A stretch of DNA of 64,000 nt from Chitinophaga costaii (GCF_900094705.1 NZ_FMAR01000014.1:62001-126000), one strand, 5' to 3'. Shown: positions 34,552 to 44,353, counted from the stretch's first letter. The notes: generated from the sequence alone by a model not told the origin. A program made the numbers and translations.

Positions 34552-35685
34552 ATGTTCGAACGCTTACGTCAAGTTTACCAAGGTGCATGGTATAAGCAAT
34601 TATTCCTGGTAGGCAGCTTGCTCATATCCTCCGCCTACCCCATTTATAAAAATTACTTCTATGCCAGGGGTGTAGAACAATATGAACGGCAGGTTCAGTT
34701 CATGGAAAACCGGTCCGACTTTTACAATCCCTGGCAGTACCGGGTTTTTTGTCCCCTGCTTCTACAGGGTGCCAAATGGGTGTATGACCATACTATAGAC
34801 CGGGTGTTTCCCCTGGAAGAACACATGCACTTCGATGATGATGTTACCCCGCAGCACGGCGTATTTCGGGCGCAGGTACGCAGTAAAGACGCAATGATCT
34901 ACTTGGGACTATTCATCCTTTTCCGGCTGCTGCTGCAAATGCTGATTTATCTTTTGGAATTTTCGCTGCTGGCCTTTTTCGTAAAAAACAATTGGCTGAT
35001 CGGCCTGGGCCTGCTTTTTACCGCCTACATTACGGGCAATGGAGTGCATAACAGTGATCTTTCCTTTAATACCTACCTGGATGTTGTGCTGTATCTCTGG
35101 GCCGGTTGCGTCATCCTATACCGCCGGCAGGATGCCTGGATTATCCTCATCACCATACTGGGCGCGCTGAACCGCGAAACTTCCCTGCTCATCCCGGTCA
35201 TTTATTTTGCCTCCCGCGCTACCCTGCCCAGTTTTGTAAGCGGACAATCTTTTCGTTGGCCCCCCCTACGCACCTGGGTAATCACTGCCGCCAGCGGAAT
35301 TTTATACATAGCCATATTTGCAGGTATCCGCATGCATTATGGATATCGCGCGCCGGAGCCTGTGACTACTTATCAAGCCACCGTGGGATTATCTTTACTA
35401 AAAGTGAACCTTGCCAGCGGGCAGGCATTAAAAAGTTATTTTGAAATGTATGGGGTGCTGAGCGTATTATGGTTAACGGCCTTTTTTACCTTCCGTTGCA
35501 ATCATGTTTTACTACGCACCTGGTTTCTGGTGCTGGTGCCGGTATGGGTGTTGGTACACCTGCTTAGCTCTGTAGTGGCCGAAAGCCGTTGTTTCCTGGT
35601 GCCGGTGGTGCTGGTACTGCTCCCTATGCTACTGGAAAAAATAGAACAGCAGTCCCCGCATGTGAATAATACAGCCGGTATATAA
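34552..35685 (+). CDS. Polytopic membrane protein, possible GT-C-type glycosyltransferase
   Basis: 377 residues with about eight hydrophobic segments and a soluble loop at 45-115. LGALNRETSLLIPVIYF at about 204-220 resembles the conserved Arg-Glu-Thr of polyprenyl-phosphate-sugar (PMT/GT39-like) transferases, but the acidic first-loop motif is not obvious (FDDDV at about 93-97 is a candidate). If so it would move a sugar from a lipid carrier to an acceptor on the outer face. It lies next to, but is divergent in arrangement from, the polysaccharide locus; a terminator separates them. The call is tentative. Confidence 0.55.
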   Translation: MFERLRQVYQGAWYKQLFLVGSLLISSAYPIYKNYFYARGVEQYERQVQFMENRSDFYNPWQYRVFCPLLLQGAKWVYDHTIDRVFPLEEHMHFDDDVTPQHGVFRAQVRSKDAMIYLGLFILFRLLLQMLIYLLEFSLLAFFVKNNWLIGLGLLFTAYITGNGVHNSDLSFNTYLDVVLYLWAGCVILYRRQDAWIILITILGALNRETSLLIPVIYFASRATLPSFVSGQSFRWPPLRTWVITAASGILYIAIFAGIRMHYGYRAPEPVTTYQATVGLSLLKVNLASGQALKSYFEMYGVLSVLWLTAFFTFRCNHVLLRTWFLVLVPVWVLVHLLSSVVAESRCFLVPVVLVLLPMLLEKIEQQSPHVNNTAGI

Positions 35686-35691
35686 TAACAT

Positions 35692-35720
35692 CGTCCGGCC
35701 ATTATAAAAACGACCGGACG
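35692..35720. terminator. Bidirectional terminator at the left border of the polysaccharide locus
   Basis: CGTCCGG (35692-35698) pairs perfectly with CCGGACG (35714-35720). It lies between two convergent genes, the polytopic membrane protein and the first-listed glycosyltransferase. Confidence 0.6.
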
Positions 35721-35744
35721 GCATGGGCAAATATGGCAATCAGT

Positions 35745-36995
35745 TTACTTTTTAGTATTTAGCAAATCCTGTATGTACACCACTTTGGAGTTTTCCGTTT
35801 TTAGATAAGCCTTTGTAGCGCGCTTCATATTAAATAACGCGCGTAATTGATGAAATAAAACCAGTGGCAACGAATACAGCGCATTCACAATCTCCTTATT
35901 GCGTGTCATGGAGGCTACGATGCCAAAGAAGGTCAGTACAAACACTACACCGGTACCAACCCAATACCATGCCCAGGTAGGGCTTACTACAACATTGATC
36001 AGGAAAAACAGCGCCGCAGCCAGCAATTGCAGCAGGATAGGCGGCCTTAATAATTGCAATCCAAAGAAAAAGAGATTGAAGCTGAAACGTGTAATGCCCG
36101 CCCACAGCACGGCTACGGAGTAGCGGAAGTATTTGAAGTAAGCATACAGCCAGCGGGTGCGCTGCTTTTCAAGGGCCGCACCACTATCTATTTTTTCATC
36201 GTACACAATAGCGTCTTCCGCATAGGCAAGTATAGGTACCTGGCGTACAATATCCGCCTGCACTTTTTTATCAAAACCTCCCAGGAAATTCTGGTAGAGG
36301 ATAGATTTATAAAGCGCCGTTTCAATAGCAATGCCCAATCCCCAGATATGTGCGGACATGCCCAGTTCCATGCGCATACGCCGGTCTATGAAATTATAAT
36401 ACAGGTTGCCTGCAGCATCCAACCGGGCCATCAGGCTATCGGTATTCTTAGGTAGCATATTCGTCTGCACCGCACGATACCCCCTGTTAAAATATACATT
36501 GAGTATAGCCAGGTAATCCGGATGCACGAGGTTGTCTGCATCGAATATAATCAGTGCATCGTGCGGTTCCACAAAGTGATTAATGGCGTAGTCAATGGAT
36601 TTGATCTTGGCATTGAGCGCAGTGGGTGGTTGTAAGATTATTACAGTGGGATCATCGAAATGCAGGGTCACTTCTTCGCAGGCATCGGCTACCACATAAA
36701 TTTTGTAATTGCGGTAATGCTGCTTCAATAGCGAATCTACCAAAGGAGGTACCAGTTCCAGATTTTTATGGGCTGTTATAATGGCCGCAAAACTATATTC
36801 CTTGGTATTCTCCAACTGCAAGGCTCCCCAGGTACGGGGCTTGCGGCCCAGCAGGCGTTTCAGCCAGTATAATACTAAAAAGAATGTGGGAATTAGCAGG
36901 TAAAACAAAAGGATTACCTGTAGTACAATGAAAAAAGTATATAATACAGCAGACATATGCATTGAGTTTAGAACCGTATAACAGGCGGCGGCCAT
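35745..36995 (-). CDS. Family 2 glycosyltransferase, membrane-bound
   Basis: 416 residues. One N-terminal helix (about 14-40), a GT-A catalytic domain (AAIITAHKN, the DxD-type IIFDADNLVHPDY, the acceptor motif and EKQRTRWLYAYFKYF, a Q-x-x-R-W box), then two to three C-terminal helices. This layout is that of polymer-type or lipid-linked sugar transferases facing the cytoplasm. Its start overlaps the stop of the preceding GT4 gene (TAATG), so it is translationally coupled as the last gene of the leftward arm. The sugar is unknown. Confidence 0.9.
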   Translation of the reverse strand: MAAACYTVLNSMHMSAVLYTFFIVLQVILLFYLLIPTFFLVLYWLKRLLGRKPRTWGALQLENTKEYSFAAIITAHKNLELVPPLVDSLLKQHYRNYKIYVVADACEEVTLHFDDPTVIILQPPTALNAKIKSIDYAINHFVEPHDALIIFDADNLVHPDYLAILNVYFNRGYRAVQTNMLPKNTDSLMARLDAAGNLYYNFIDRRMRMELGMSAHIWGLGIAIETALYKSILYQNFLGGFDKKVQADIVRQVPILAYAEDAIVYDEKIDSGAALEKQRTRWLYAYFKYFRYSVAVLWAGITRFSFNLFFFGLQLLRPPILLQLLAAALFFLINVVVSPTWAWYWVGTGVVFVLTFFGIVASMTRNKEIVNALYSLPLVLFHQLRALFNMKRATKAYLKTENSKVVYIQDLLNTKK

Positions 36996-38161
36996 TAAGA
37001 TTGAATCGGCAAGGTACCTGCCTGGTAACGGTTTACAGATAGTACTTCCAGGTATTGCTGTTCTATCTTTCGCGCCATCTGATCTACACTGTAAAGCGTA
37101 CGAACAGATTCCTGTGCGGCATTTTGCAGGGCAATCCTGAAAGGCTTGTTGTGGTGCAATTCCAGGATAGCGGCGGCCAGGGCCATTTTATGTTGCACAG
37201 GTATCATCAGGCCATTTTGCCGGTCTTTGATAATTTCCCGGGAACCATCCACATCGGTTACAATTACCGCGTTGCGGGTTGCCATGGCTTCCAGCAAGCC
37301 AATGGGCAATCCTTCCCACAAAGAAGGCAGGCAATAAATGTCGGTAGCTTGCAGAATAGCTGGCACATCCTCCCGGAAATCCTGGAACACGATGTTGCCG
37401 GCAATACCTAATTCACTTGCCAGCGCTACCGTACGGTCGCGCAGATCACCCTCTCCCACCACCAGCAGGGTAATATCCTGCGTATGCTGTAATACTTCGT
37501 GAAATGCATGTAGCAGTGTAAAAGGGTCTTTTTGTAGGGTAATGCGGGCAATATAACCCACCAATGTATGATGGGCCGGGATGCCCAACTGCGGACGGAT
37601 ATCGGGATAAGTGCCCTGGTCATTAAATTTTTGCAGGTTAATTCCATTGTTTACCACCACAGACCGGAAGCTGCTGAAATGTTGCTGGCCGGTAAGCTGG
37701 TTGGAAGCAGACACTGAAATATTGCGCTGCACCCGGCTGGTGAGCAGTTTTTCCGACCACACCCGCAATGTTTTTTGCAGAAAAGGCTGATCGTCGTGAA
37801 ATGACCAGCCATGAATTGTATACAGCATAGGAATTTTCAAAGAGCGGGCCGGCAGGAGCAGGTTGCTTGCCGCCCTGGAGCCATGGGCATGCACCAGGTC
37901 TATTTGCTCCTGGCGCAATAATGCTTTTACCTGCCGGGCGGTACGCAGATCAAATGCCTTTCCAGAAGGAATTACGTAATGGTGGATGCCCATGCGTTCT
38001 AACTGGCGTATCATCTGACCATCCGAAAATGAAAGTACGATAGGCTCAAAGCGCAATTTATCCAATTGTTCCACCAAACCCAGTACATGACTTTCCCCAC
38101 CACCTATCAAACCCTGGCGGATGGCCTGCAATACCTTTATTTTAGTAGGTTGTGTATTCAT
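36995..38161 (-). CDS. Family 4 glycosyltransferase (GT-B)
   Basis: 388 residues, soluble, no signal. The N-terminal Rossmann domain begins KIKVLQAIRQGLIGGGESHVLG; the C-terminal domain holds the donor-binding E-x7-E motif in LWEGLPIGLLEAMATRNAVI and VGYIARITLQKDPF. It adds one sugar to the growing lipid-linked unit in the cytoplasm; donor and linkage cannot be read from sequence. It lies 18 bases after a GT2 gene and is coupled to the next by a TAATG overlap. Confidence 0.92.
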   Translation of the reverse strand: MNTQPTKIKVLQAIRQGLIGGGESHVLGLVEQLDKLRFEPIVLSFSDGQMIRQLERMGIHHYVIPSGKAFDLRTARQVKALLRQEQIDLVHAHGSRAASNLLLPARSLKIPMLYTIHGWSFHDDQPFLQKTLRVWSEKLLTSRVQRNISVSASNQLTGQQHFSSFRSVVVNNGINLQKFNDQGTYPDIRPQLGIPAHHTLVGYIARITLQKDPFTLLHAFHEVLQHTQDITLLVVGEGDLRDRTVALASELGIAGNIVFQDFREDVPAILQATDIYCLPSLWEGLPIGLLEAMATRNAVIVTDVDGSREIIKDRQNGLMIPVQHKMALAAAILELHHNKPFRIALQNAAQESVRTLYSVDQMARKIEQQYLEVLSVNRYQAGTLPIQS

Positions 38162-38179
38162 ATGTAACCAATAAGCTAC

Positions 38180-39097
38180 CTACACCGCAGAATAACGGGA
38201 AGTAGTAAGATTCCAGAAAGTACCTTTCAGGAAAGACCGTAAATGTGCAAACTGCCCTTTCACAGCATATCGCACAATACCTTTGGGAAGGCTAACGAAA
38301 GTAAAAAATAAAAGGAATAGCGACAACTGGGCAGGATTAGTGTTGCGGCGCATATACAAAATGCGATTGCGGGTAAGATAGTAAACTTTAACTGGGTTGT
38401 CTTTCCCTATACTAATGGATTCCTTATGGTAAATAAGCCCTTGGGCATTATAGTAAATTTTATACCCTGCACGCAATATCCGGGCAGACCAATCCGATTC
38501 TTCGTAATACAGGAAAAATTTTTCGGCAAAGCGGCCTACTTTCTCAATCACCTCTCTTTTAACCATCATAGCAGCACCATGTGCGCTATAGGTATAACCA
38601 GAAGTATTATGTTGTCCGAGATCCTCCTCCCGGCTACCTACAGCACCAGTACGGCCAGTAAGCAGGTTCATCCGGTAAAAGCCCGCATATTGAATGACAG
38701 TAGGATGATGATGAAAACGTATTTTGGGGCATACAACACCGATGGTAGGATTGATGCGGAAGGGTTCCAGCAGATGGTTCAACAATAGCGGAGTAAGTTC
38801 CGTATCGTTATTAACAATAAAACAATATTCGCCCGCGGCATGTTCCATGCCCAGGTTATTACCACCAGCAAATCCCAGGTTACGTTCACTCCGGATTATT
38901 TTCACGGCTGGATATTCCAAGGGATCTACTTCCAGTACAGGTGTAGCAGTGGAGCCATTATCTACGATAATAATTTCAAAGTGGGTATATACTAAAAGCT
39001 TGGTAGATGCCAGGAACTCATGCGTAACAGCTGCCTGGTTGTAATTGATAGTGATGATGGAGACCAGCGGTTCTTCTTGTGTATTATTCATGGCCAT
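38180..39097 (-). CDS. Family 2 glycosyltransferase (rhamnosyltransferase-like)
   Basis: About 305 residues from MAMNNTQEEPL; the ATG two codons later is equally likely. The open frame extends to 39196 into the preceding gene, so the longer start is wrong. GT-A fold: VSIITINYNQAAVT, then IIIVDNGS, the FVNNDTE metal site seen as CFIVNNDTELTPLLL, and MVKREVIEKVGRFAEKFFLYYEE, a signature of the WbbL/rhamnosyl group. A possible C-terminal amphipathic segment may anchor it. It follows the initiating transferase by 48 bases and may add the second sugar. Confidence 0.9.
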   Translation of the reverse strand: MAMNNTQEEPLVSIITINYNQAAVTHEFLASTKLLVYTHFEIIIVDNGSTATPVLEVDPLEYPAVKIIRSERNLGFAGGNNLGMEHAAGEYCFIVNNDTELTPLLLNHLLEPFRINPTIGVVCPKIRFHHHPTVIQYAGFYRMNLLTGRTGAVGSREEDLGQHNTSGYTYSAHGAAMMVKREVIEKVGRFAEKFFLYYEESDWSARILRAGYKIYYNAQGLIYHKESISIGKDNPVKVYYLTRNRILYMRRNTNPAQLSLFLLFFTFVSLPKGIVRYAVKGQFAHLRSFLKGTFWNLTTSRYSAV

Positions 39098-39144
39098 AGC
39101 CGCGTATTCGGTGCAAAATAGAATTTTTAATGGGTGTATGCCAG

Positions 39145-40293
39145 TTATACATTTTCCTTTTGAATCAGCGCAGAAGGTGTATTGGCGATGATCCACATAT
39201 CATAGAGAAAGGAATGTTTTTCCGCGTAATCAATATCCAGGTCTATACGTTCGCCCACGCTCATAGACTTAGTACCGCGTTTCTTAATTTGCCAGAGACC
39301 GGTAATACCTGCAGGAGCCAGAAAGCGGCCAGCATGATGGTCGGTGGTCAGGGAAGCTGCTTCGTAAAGCGGCAGGGGGCGGTTGCCCACCAGCGACATA
39401 TCACCCAATATCACATTCAGCAATTGAGGCAGTTCATCCAAGCTGGTATTGCGAAGGAAGGCTCCCAGACGGGTTACTCGTGGATCATTGGCAAGTTTAA
39501 AAAACATAGGGCCTTTGTCCCCTGCTTCTTCTCCATAACCATTGAGGTGCTGCATTTTTTCTACCTGTTTATCTGCGCCTACCACCATGGTACGGAACTT
39601 ATAGAACTGGAATACCCGGTAGCGGCAGCCAGCGCGATGAGCCACATAAAAAATAGGCCCTTTAGATTCCAGCCGGATAAGGATGGCAATAATCAGCATA
39701 ATAGGACTTGCCAGGAGCAGTAAAGTTCCTGCACATACTATATCAAAGGTGCGTTTGGCCACCATATTTATGGCCCTGGAAAAAGCCTTTCTATTGCGTA
39801 GCCGCTTTTCCGCTGCAGCCTGTATGGCATGTGCATGCAAGCGGTTGGCAAATTCCAGCTTTTCCTGGAAAGCGGCCGTAGTAGTAGTACCCACTAGGAT
39901 ATCATCAACCCTACCCAATTTACGGATTTGTTCCCGCTGCCCCATACTGATTTCTTCCTTGTAAAGAAAAAGCGGTACATGGCGTAAAGCATGACTCCGT
40001 TGTAAAAAAGATATAAAAGATTCCATCTTTTCCATATCCTCCAACACATTACAAACAATGTATTGAGGTTTAACTCCTTTGTGCAGGTAAACTTTAAGGG
40101 TCTGCAATGCCAGCGGCAAGTCGCTGACTGATACCGTGTTTTCCGGCTCCTTTGCTACAAAACGCGTGTAAAAAGTATCGTTTCCAACAAATAAAGCGTA
40201 CGGCTGTAAGGGGTTACTGCCGGACATGGCAACGACGTGCTTGGTAGATTTTTTAGTAACTTCTTTCAGGTGTAACGGCAAGTTATAAATCAT
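39145..40293 (-). CDS. Initiating phosphoglycosyl transferase with receiver-like N-domain
   Basis: 382 residues. The C-terminal ~200 residues are a bacterial sugar transferase (WcaJ/WbaP catalytic) domain: KRTFDIVCAGTLLLLASPIML (re-entrant helix), YKFRTMVVGAD, LRNTSLDELPQLLNVILGDMSLVGNRP and GITGLWQI. It moves a sugar phosphate onto undecaprenyl phosphate to start the repeat unit. The usual four-helix membrane domain is absent. Instead residues about 30-150 have the beta-alpha order of a receiver domain, but where the phospho-acceptor Asp is expected there is Asn (QYIVCNVLEDM). A complete stand-alone receiver is encoded 61 bases upstream, suggesting regulation of initiation (inference). Confidence 0.9.
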   Translation of the reverse strand: MIYNLPLHLKEVTKKSTKHVVAMSGSNPLQPYALFVGNDTFYTRFVAKEPENTVSVSDLPLALQTLKVYLHKGVKPQYIVCNVLEDMEKMESFISFLQRSHALRHVPLFLYKEEISMGQREQIRKLGRVDDILVGTTTTAAFQEKLEFANRLHAHAIQAAAEKRLRNRKAFSRAINMVAKRTFDIVCAGTLLLLASPIMLIIAILIRLESKGPIFYVAHRAGCRYRVFQFYKFRTMVVGADKQVEKMQHLNGYGEEAGDKGPMFFKLANDPRVTRLGAFLRNTSLDELPQLLNVILGDMSLVGNRPLPLYEAASLTTDHHAGRFLAPAGITGLWQIKKRGTKSMSVGERIDLDIDYAEKHSFLYDMWIIANTPSALIQKENV

Positions 40294-40354
40294 ACTTTAG
40301 ACATTTAAAGTAAGACATATATTCGGTTATTAATAATACAACGAATTTATCTGC

Positions 40355-40744
40355 TTACTGTTGTACAGTCAGTTTGGGCATTTCTACATGTTTATCCACC
40401 AGGTCTACCAGTTTGATCGGATCAAATGGCTTACTCACAAATTCAGTCAGTTTCATACGCAATTCCACAGGTGCTTCTTCTATTTGGGAAGCGCTCAGTA
40501 CGATGACAGGAATATCGTCATATAAAGCATTTCCACTAAGATATTTTATCAGTTCCCACCCACTCATGCCAGGCATCTGGATGTCGGTTACAATGATATC
40601 CGGCACATTTCCCTTAGCCAGCCACATCATGGCTGTAAGACCGTCCATCGCAGAAAATACCTTATATTTTTTGCCCACAAACGATTCGAGCAAAAATCTC
40701 ATCGGGATACTGTCATCTACAATCAGTACTGTCTTTTTCATCAT
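40355..40744 (-). CDS. Stand-alone CheY-like receiver protein
   Basis: 129 residues, a single receiver domain: Asp10-Asp11, phospho-acceptor Asp54 (VTDIQMPGMSG), Ser84 in VLSAS and Lys105 in FVSKPFDP. No output domain. It is the first gene of the leftward glycosyltransferase arm, 61 bases before the initiating transferase, whose own N-domain is a degenerate receiver. No histidine kinase is nearby. It may relay a signal to the polysaccharide machinery by protein contact. Confidence 0.93.
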   Translation of the reverse strand: MMKKTVLIVDDSIPMRFLLESFVGKKYKVFSAMDGLTAMMWLAKGNVPDIIVTDIQMPGMSGWELIKYLSGNALYDDIPVIVLSASQIEEAPVELRMKLTEFVSKPFDPIKLVDLVDKHVEMPKLTVQQ

Positions 40745-41283
40745 AATAAATTAAAACTCATTTCTTCGCATCTGCTAGGAACCGTTGGCATGGTCTATTA
40801 TGCAGGCAAGACAAGTCGATCAAAAAAATATTTTTTTTGATTCTTCTAAGGATAAGAGGTAAAATTATTACTGCGACAAGCATGTACCCACAATATGTAA
40901 TAAGCTGGCAGCAGGTTTGTAGGTTTTTGTGTAGGATGGTGGTCAACTAAAAGCAATGCAAAACAAAAATAGTAAAAAATCAGCAAATGTGCATTTTATT
41001 CAGTATTCACTAAAATATTTGCTGGCATTTTCAACGAACTAACGTTTGCATTATAAATTTGTCAGTAAATAATCGTGCCATATTTTTAAAAGCGATCCGA
41101 TAACAATACAAAAATATAATAAGCGTTGGTGCTTTAAGCGCGAAATTGGTAAATGGCGTGTTTTTTTTCGTGAAAGGCCGGAAATGGAATGTGAATGATG
41201 ATAAATAAATATTTGCCGCCACCCGCTACGCCTCTTTTATACAATTCTTGGATTATTTTCACATCTCCAATCAGCATCAATGT
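40745..41283. other. Long AT-rich divergent spacer of the polysaccharide locus
   Basis: About 540 bases between the divergent arms. No convincing ORF: those on the minus strand (40758-40946, 41031-41222) have no family-like pattern. TAAATTTG at 41054-41061 could be a -7 element for the rightward arm but lacks a spaced -33. GTGAAAGGCCGGAAATG at 41170-41186 resembles, inverted, a stretch in the other long gap at 44555-44572. Both arms must be transcribed from here, so regulatory sites are expected. Confidence 0.5.
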
Positions 41284-42480
41284 ATGATAAAAATTGTACA
41301 AGCATTATATTTTATTAGTGCTTTTTTCCTCTTTTACAATTACTTAGGTTACGGTATTCTGCTATGGATATTGGTAAAACTCCGTCGTAGACCGGCCGTA
41401 TCATTTTCGGTAGCGCCTGCTTACGAGCCACCGGTCACCCTGATTGTGGCAGCCTATAATGAGGCGGCCTTTATAGCCAGGAAGGCCGAAAATACGCTGC
41501 AGTTAGATTATCCCTCCGATAAATTCGACATTTTATTTGTAACGGACGGCAGTACAGATGGCACCCCTGAAATTTTACAGCAGTTCACTGGCATCAAAGT
41601 AATACACCAGGATGCCCGCCGGGGCAAAACAGCTGCCATTAACCGCGCCATGCAACAGGTACGGACTCCTATTGTTATTTTCTGCGATGCCAATACCTTT
41701 CTCAACAAAACAGCCATCCGGGCCCTGGTTAAACATTATACAGATGAATCCGTGGGCGCGGTAGCCGGTGAAAAACGGGTACAGCAGCAGGATGGCGACG
41801 ATCAGGCGGCTGGTACGGAAGGCATATACTGGAAATATGAATCTTATTTGAAAAAACTAGACGCTGATTTTTATTCTGTAGTAGGTGCCGCCGGCGAACT
41901 ATTTTCCGTGCGTACCGCCCTGTTTCAACCAGTAGAACCAGCAGTGATTCTGGACGATTTTGTGATTTCCCTGCGCGTAAATTTACAAGGCTACCGGGTG
42001 GCCTACGCACCAGATGCTTATGCCATGGAATCTCCATCAGATTCCCTCCAGGAAGAACATAAAAGAAAAGTGCGCATCAGTGCCGGCGGCTTTCAATCTA
42101 TTGTACTGCTGCGGAGCTTACTGAACATTTTCCGCGATCCTGTATTATCTTTCCAGTATATTTCGCACCGGGTACTGCGGTGGACAATTAGCCCGCTTAG
42201 CCTGCCAGTACTATTGATCAGTAATATTTGGCTGGTAATGCATACCGCAAGTCCCTGGTATCAACTGTCACTGTTGCTGCAAGCCGGCGCCTACATAGCC
42301 GCGCTGGCAGGGTTTATCCTGGCGAAAAAACAGATAAAAATCAAAATATTTTATGTTCCTTTTTATTTTCTTTTTATGAATATCGCTGTGTATGAAGGCT
42401 TTTTCCGGTATATCGCTGGTAAGCAGTCTGCCGCCTGGGAAAAATCAAAGCGGAAAACGCCAGCCCCCCTTAACAATTAA
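41284..42480 (+). CDS. Family 2 glycosyltransferase, membrane-bound
   Basis: 398 residues from the ATG at 41284; the open frame starts at a TTG 36 bases earlier. An N-terminal helix (about 5-28), GT-A domain with VTLIVAAYNEAAFI, LFVTDGSTDGTPEI, FCDANTFLNKTAI (metal site) and HKRKVRISAGGFQ in the place of the Q-x-x-R-W box, then three C-terminal helices. The type resembles beta-1,6-GlcNAc or cellulose synthase-like enzymes. It opens the rightward arm with the methyltransferase and acyltransferase, 24 bases apart. Confidence 0.9.
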   Translation: MIKIVQALYFISAFFLFYNYLGYGILLWILVKLRRRPAVSFSVAPAYEPPVTLIVAAYNEAAFIARKAENTLQLDYPSDKFDILFVTDGSTDGTPEILQQFTGIKVIHQDARRGKTAAINRAMQQVRTPIVIFCDANTFLNKTAIRALVKHYTDESVGAVAGEKRVQQQDGDDQAAGTEGIYWKYESYLKKLDADFYSVVGAAGELFSVRTALFQPVEPAVILDDFVISLRVNLQGYRVAYAPDAYAMESPSDSLQEEHKRKVRISAGGFQSIVLLRSLLNIFRDPVLSFQYISHRVLRWTISPLSLPVLLISNIWLVMHTASPWYQLSLLLQAGAYIAALAGFILAKKQIKIKIFYVPFYFLFMNIAVYEGFFRYIAGKQSAAWEKSKRKTPAPLNN

Positions 42481-42504
42481 TGTAAGCAAATACCTTTAGC
42501 TAAG

Positions 42505-43263
42505 ATGAGCACCCTTAAACAACTACTAAAAAAAACAGCCCTGCCAGTATATTTGCAGTTGCGCGGCGCCCGCTACAGCGGTAATACGGTAGCCTGCCCC
42601 TGCTGCCATGGTACCTTTTCCCGCTTCCTGGTGATCGGATTCGACCGCCGGCCCGCCCAGTGTCCGCGTTGCCGCTCTAATGAGCGCGACCGCACGCTAG
42701 CTATTTACCTGGAAAAATTTCCGGACCTGATAAAACCCGGCACTAAAATGCTACACGTAGCACCGGAAGAAATTTTCTACAAAAGATTTCGCAAAGACCC
42801 TAACATTATCTACACTGCTGGCGATAAGTTCCTGAATATTTATAAAGGTTCTTACCCGCCAGATACCATCTACCTGGACATTACTGACATGCCGCAAATT
42901 CCGGATAATACCTACGATTTCCTGCTGTGCAGCCACGTGCTTAGCTGTATTCCAGACGACGGAAAGGCCATGCGTGAAATGCTGCGGGTGCTTAAACCCG
43001 GCGGACATGCGATTATACAAGTACCGATCAACGAATCGTTGCCCATTACTTATGAAGACTTTTCTATTACCGATCCGGCAGAAAAAATCCGGTTGTTTGG
43101 TGATCCAAATTATGTTCGTTATTACGGACAGGACTATGAACAGAAGTTGCAGGCAAATGGTTTCAAGACACGGTTTATACCCGTACCCAGCTTTGTGAGC
43201 GATGCGGACATAAAACGTTTCGGATTGGTAAAAACTGATACCGTTCAATTGTGCTACAAATAA
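42505..43263 (+). CDS. SAM-dependent methyltransferase with N-terminal zinc ribbon
   Basis: 252 residues. Four cysteines in two pairs near the N-terminus (CPCCHGTF and CPRCRSNERDR) form a probable zinc ribbon. The methyltransferase domain follows: KMLHVAPEE in place of a strict glycine-rich loop, YLDITDMPQIPDNTYDFLLCSHVLSCIPDD, and MLRVLKPGGHAIIQVPI. It may methylate a sugar of the polymer; the substrate is inferred from context only. Short gaps (24 and 22 bases) place it in the rightward arm. Confidence 0.88.
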   Translation: MSTLKQLLKKTALPVYLQLRGARYSGNTVACPCCHGTFSRFLVIGFDRRPAQCPRCRSNERDRTLAIYLEKFPDLIKPGTKMLHVAPEEIFYKRFRKDPNIIYTAGDKFLNIYKGSYPPDTIYLDITDMPQIPDNTYDFLLCSHVLSCIPDDGKAMREMLRVLKPGGHAIIQVPINESLPITYEDFSITDPAEKIRLFGDPNYVRYYGQDYEQKLQANGFKTRFIPVPSFVSDADIKRFGLVKTDTVQLCYK

Positions 43264-43285
43264 CTTTAAACGCTTACAAATAATT

Positions 43286-44353
43286 ATGGAAGTACCTACC
43301 GTAACCCCTCCGGCTAACACTGCCAGCTCCATTGGCGGATCCGGCAAAAAATTTATTGGCTACATCCATCATTTCAGAGGAGTAGCTATCATTTACGTAG
43401 TGGCTGCGCACGTACTGGTGCAATGGCCCAAAGGGTCTGTGACCAGCCGGATACTAGACCTGATCTTTCAGAACTCTACCATCCTTTTCCTCTTTATAGC
43501 CGGGTATTTATTTCAACACCTGTCTGCTAGATTTCAATACAAAGACTACCTCATCAAAAAGTTTCAGAACGTTATCTGCCCCTATCTGATCATTTCTGCA
43601 TTTGTGATCGGATACCGGCTGATCTGGCAAGACGTTCCGGGCTTTACTTCGTCAGAGCATCCAGACTTTTATCAATGGAGCAAACCCGCCCAAGCAGGGT
43701 ATTATCTGCTACATGGCGCCCACCTCCAGCAGCTGTGGTTCATCCCGATGATCACTATTTATTATCTGCTATCACCGGTATTACTTTACATAGACAGGCA
43801 CCCCAAATTGTATTATGTAACCCTAATCCCCCTCATTCTTATTTCCATGTTTATAGTACATCGCAGTGTACTGGCAGACACCTTGAACATGGGCATTCAC
43901 TTCCTCTCGGTATATTTATTCGGCATGTTCCTGAGCCATTATAAGGATACCTATATGGCCTTTGCCCGCAAATGGGGCTGGCTTATCACTGTGCTGGCAA
44001 TGGGCGTGCTGGTGGCCAATTATTTTGTGGCACCCGCCTGGTACGACACGTTCGACTATACCCAGAAGATGCTGTTCTGCTGTTTTTACATTTACTGGCT
44101 GGATAGGCTGGATAAGTATATTCCCAAGTTTATCGATGTGCTGGCAATGTATAGTTTTGGTATTTATTTCGTGCATTACTTTTTTGTGCTGGGTCTCCGG
44201 GCTGCCTACGTACACCTGTTTCACCAGGAAGTGCCGGGCAATATGCTGACCTGGACTATTAGTCTGGTGATCATCATGACAGGGTCTTTACTAAGCCTGA
44301 AACTAGCCCAGAAAATTTTAGGCAAGAAAAGTAAATATGTAGTAGGCATATAA
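43286..44353 (+). CDS. Acyltransferase 3 family membrane protein (first of three)
   Basis: 355 residues, about ten helices. The catalytic Arg/His pair is in HHFRGVAIIYVVAAHVL near the N-terminus. Such enzymes acylate (usually acetylate) exported sugars. It ends the rightward arm and is followed by a strong terminator. Two further acyltransferases of the same superfamily lie at 53974 and 60945. Confidence 0.9.
   Translation: MEVPTVTPPANTASSIGGSGKKFIGYIHHFRGVAIIYVVAAHVLVQWPKGSVTSRILDLIFQNSTILFLFIAGYLFQHLSARFQYKDYLIKKFQNVICPYLIISAFVIGYRLIWQDVPGFTSSEHPDFYQWSKPAQAGYYLLHGAHLQQLWFIPMITIYYLLSPVLLYIDRHPKLYYVTLIPLILISMFIVHRSVLADTLNMGIHFLSVYLFGMFLSHYKDTYMAFARKWGWLITVLAMGVLVANYFVAPAWYDTFDYTQKMLFCCFYIYWLDRLDKYIPKFIDVLAMYSFGIYFVHYFFVLGLRAAYVHLFHQEVPGNMLTWTISLVIIMTGSLLSLKLAQKILGKKSKYVVGI

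Noticed and set aside
40758..41222. Two minus-strand frames of 62-63 residues in the divergent spacer
   Set aside because: No signal, family pattern or spacing that fits the operon; composition follows the AT-rich DNA.
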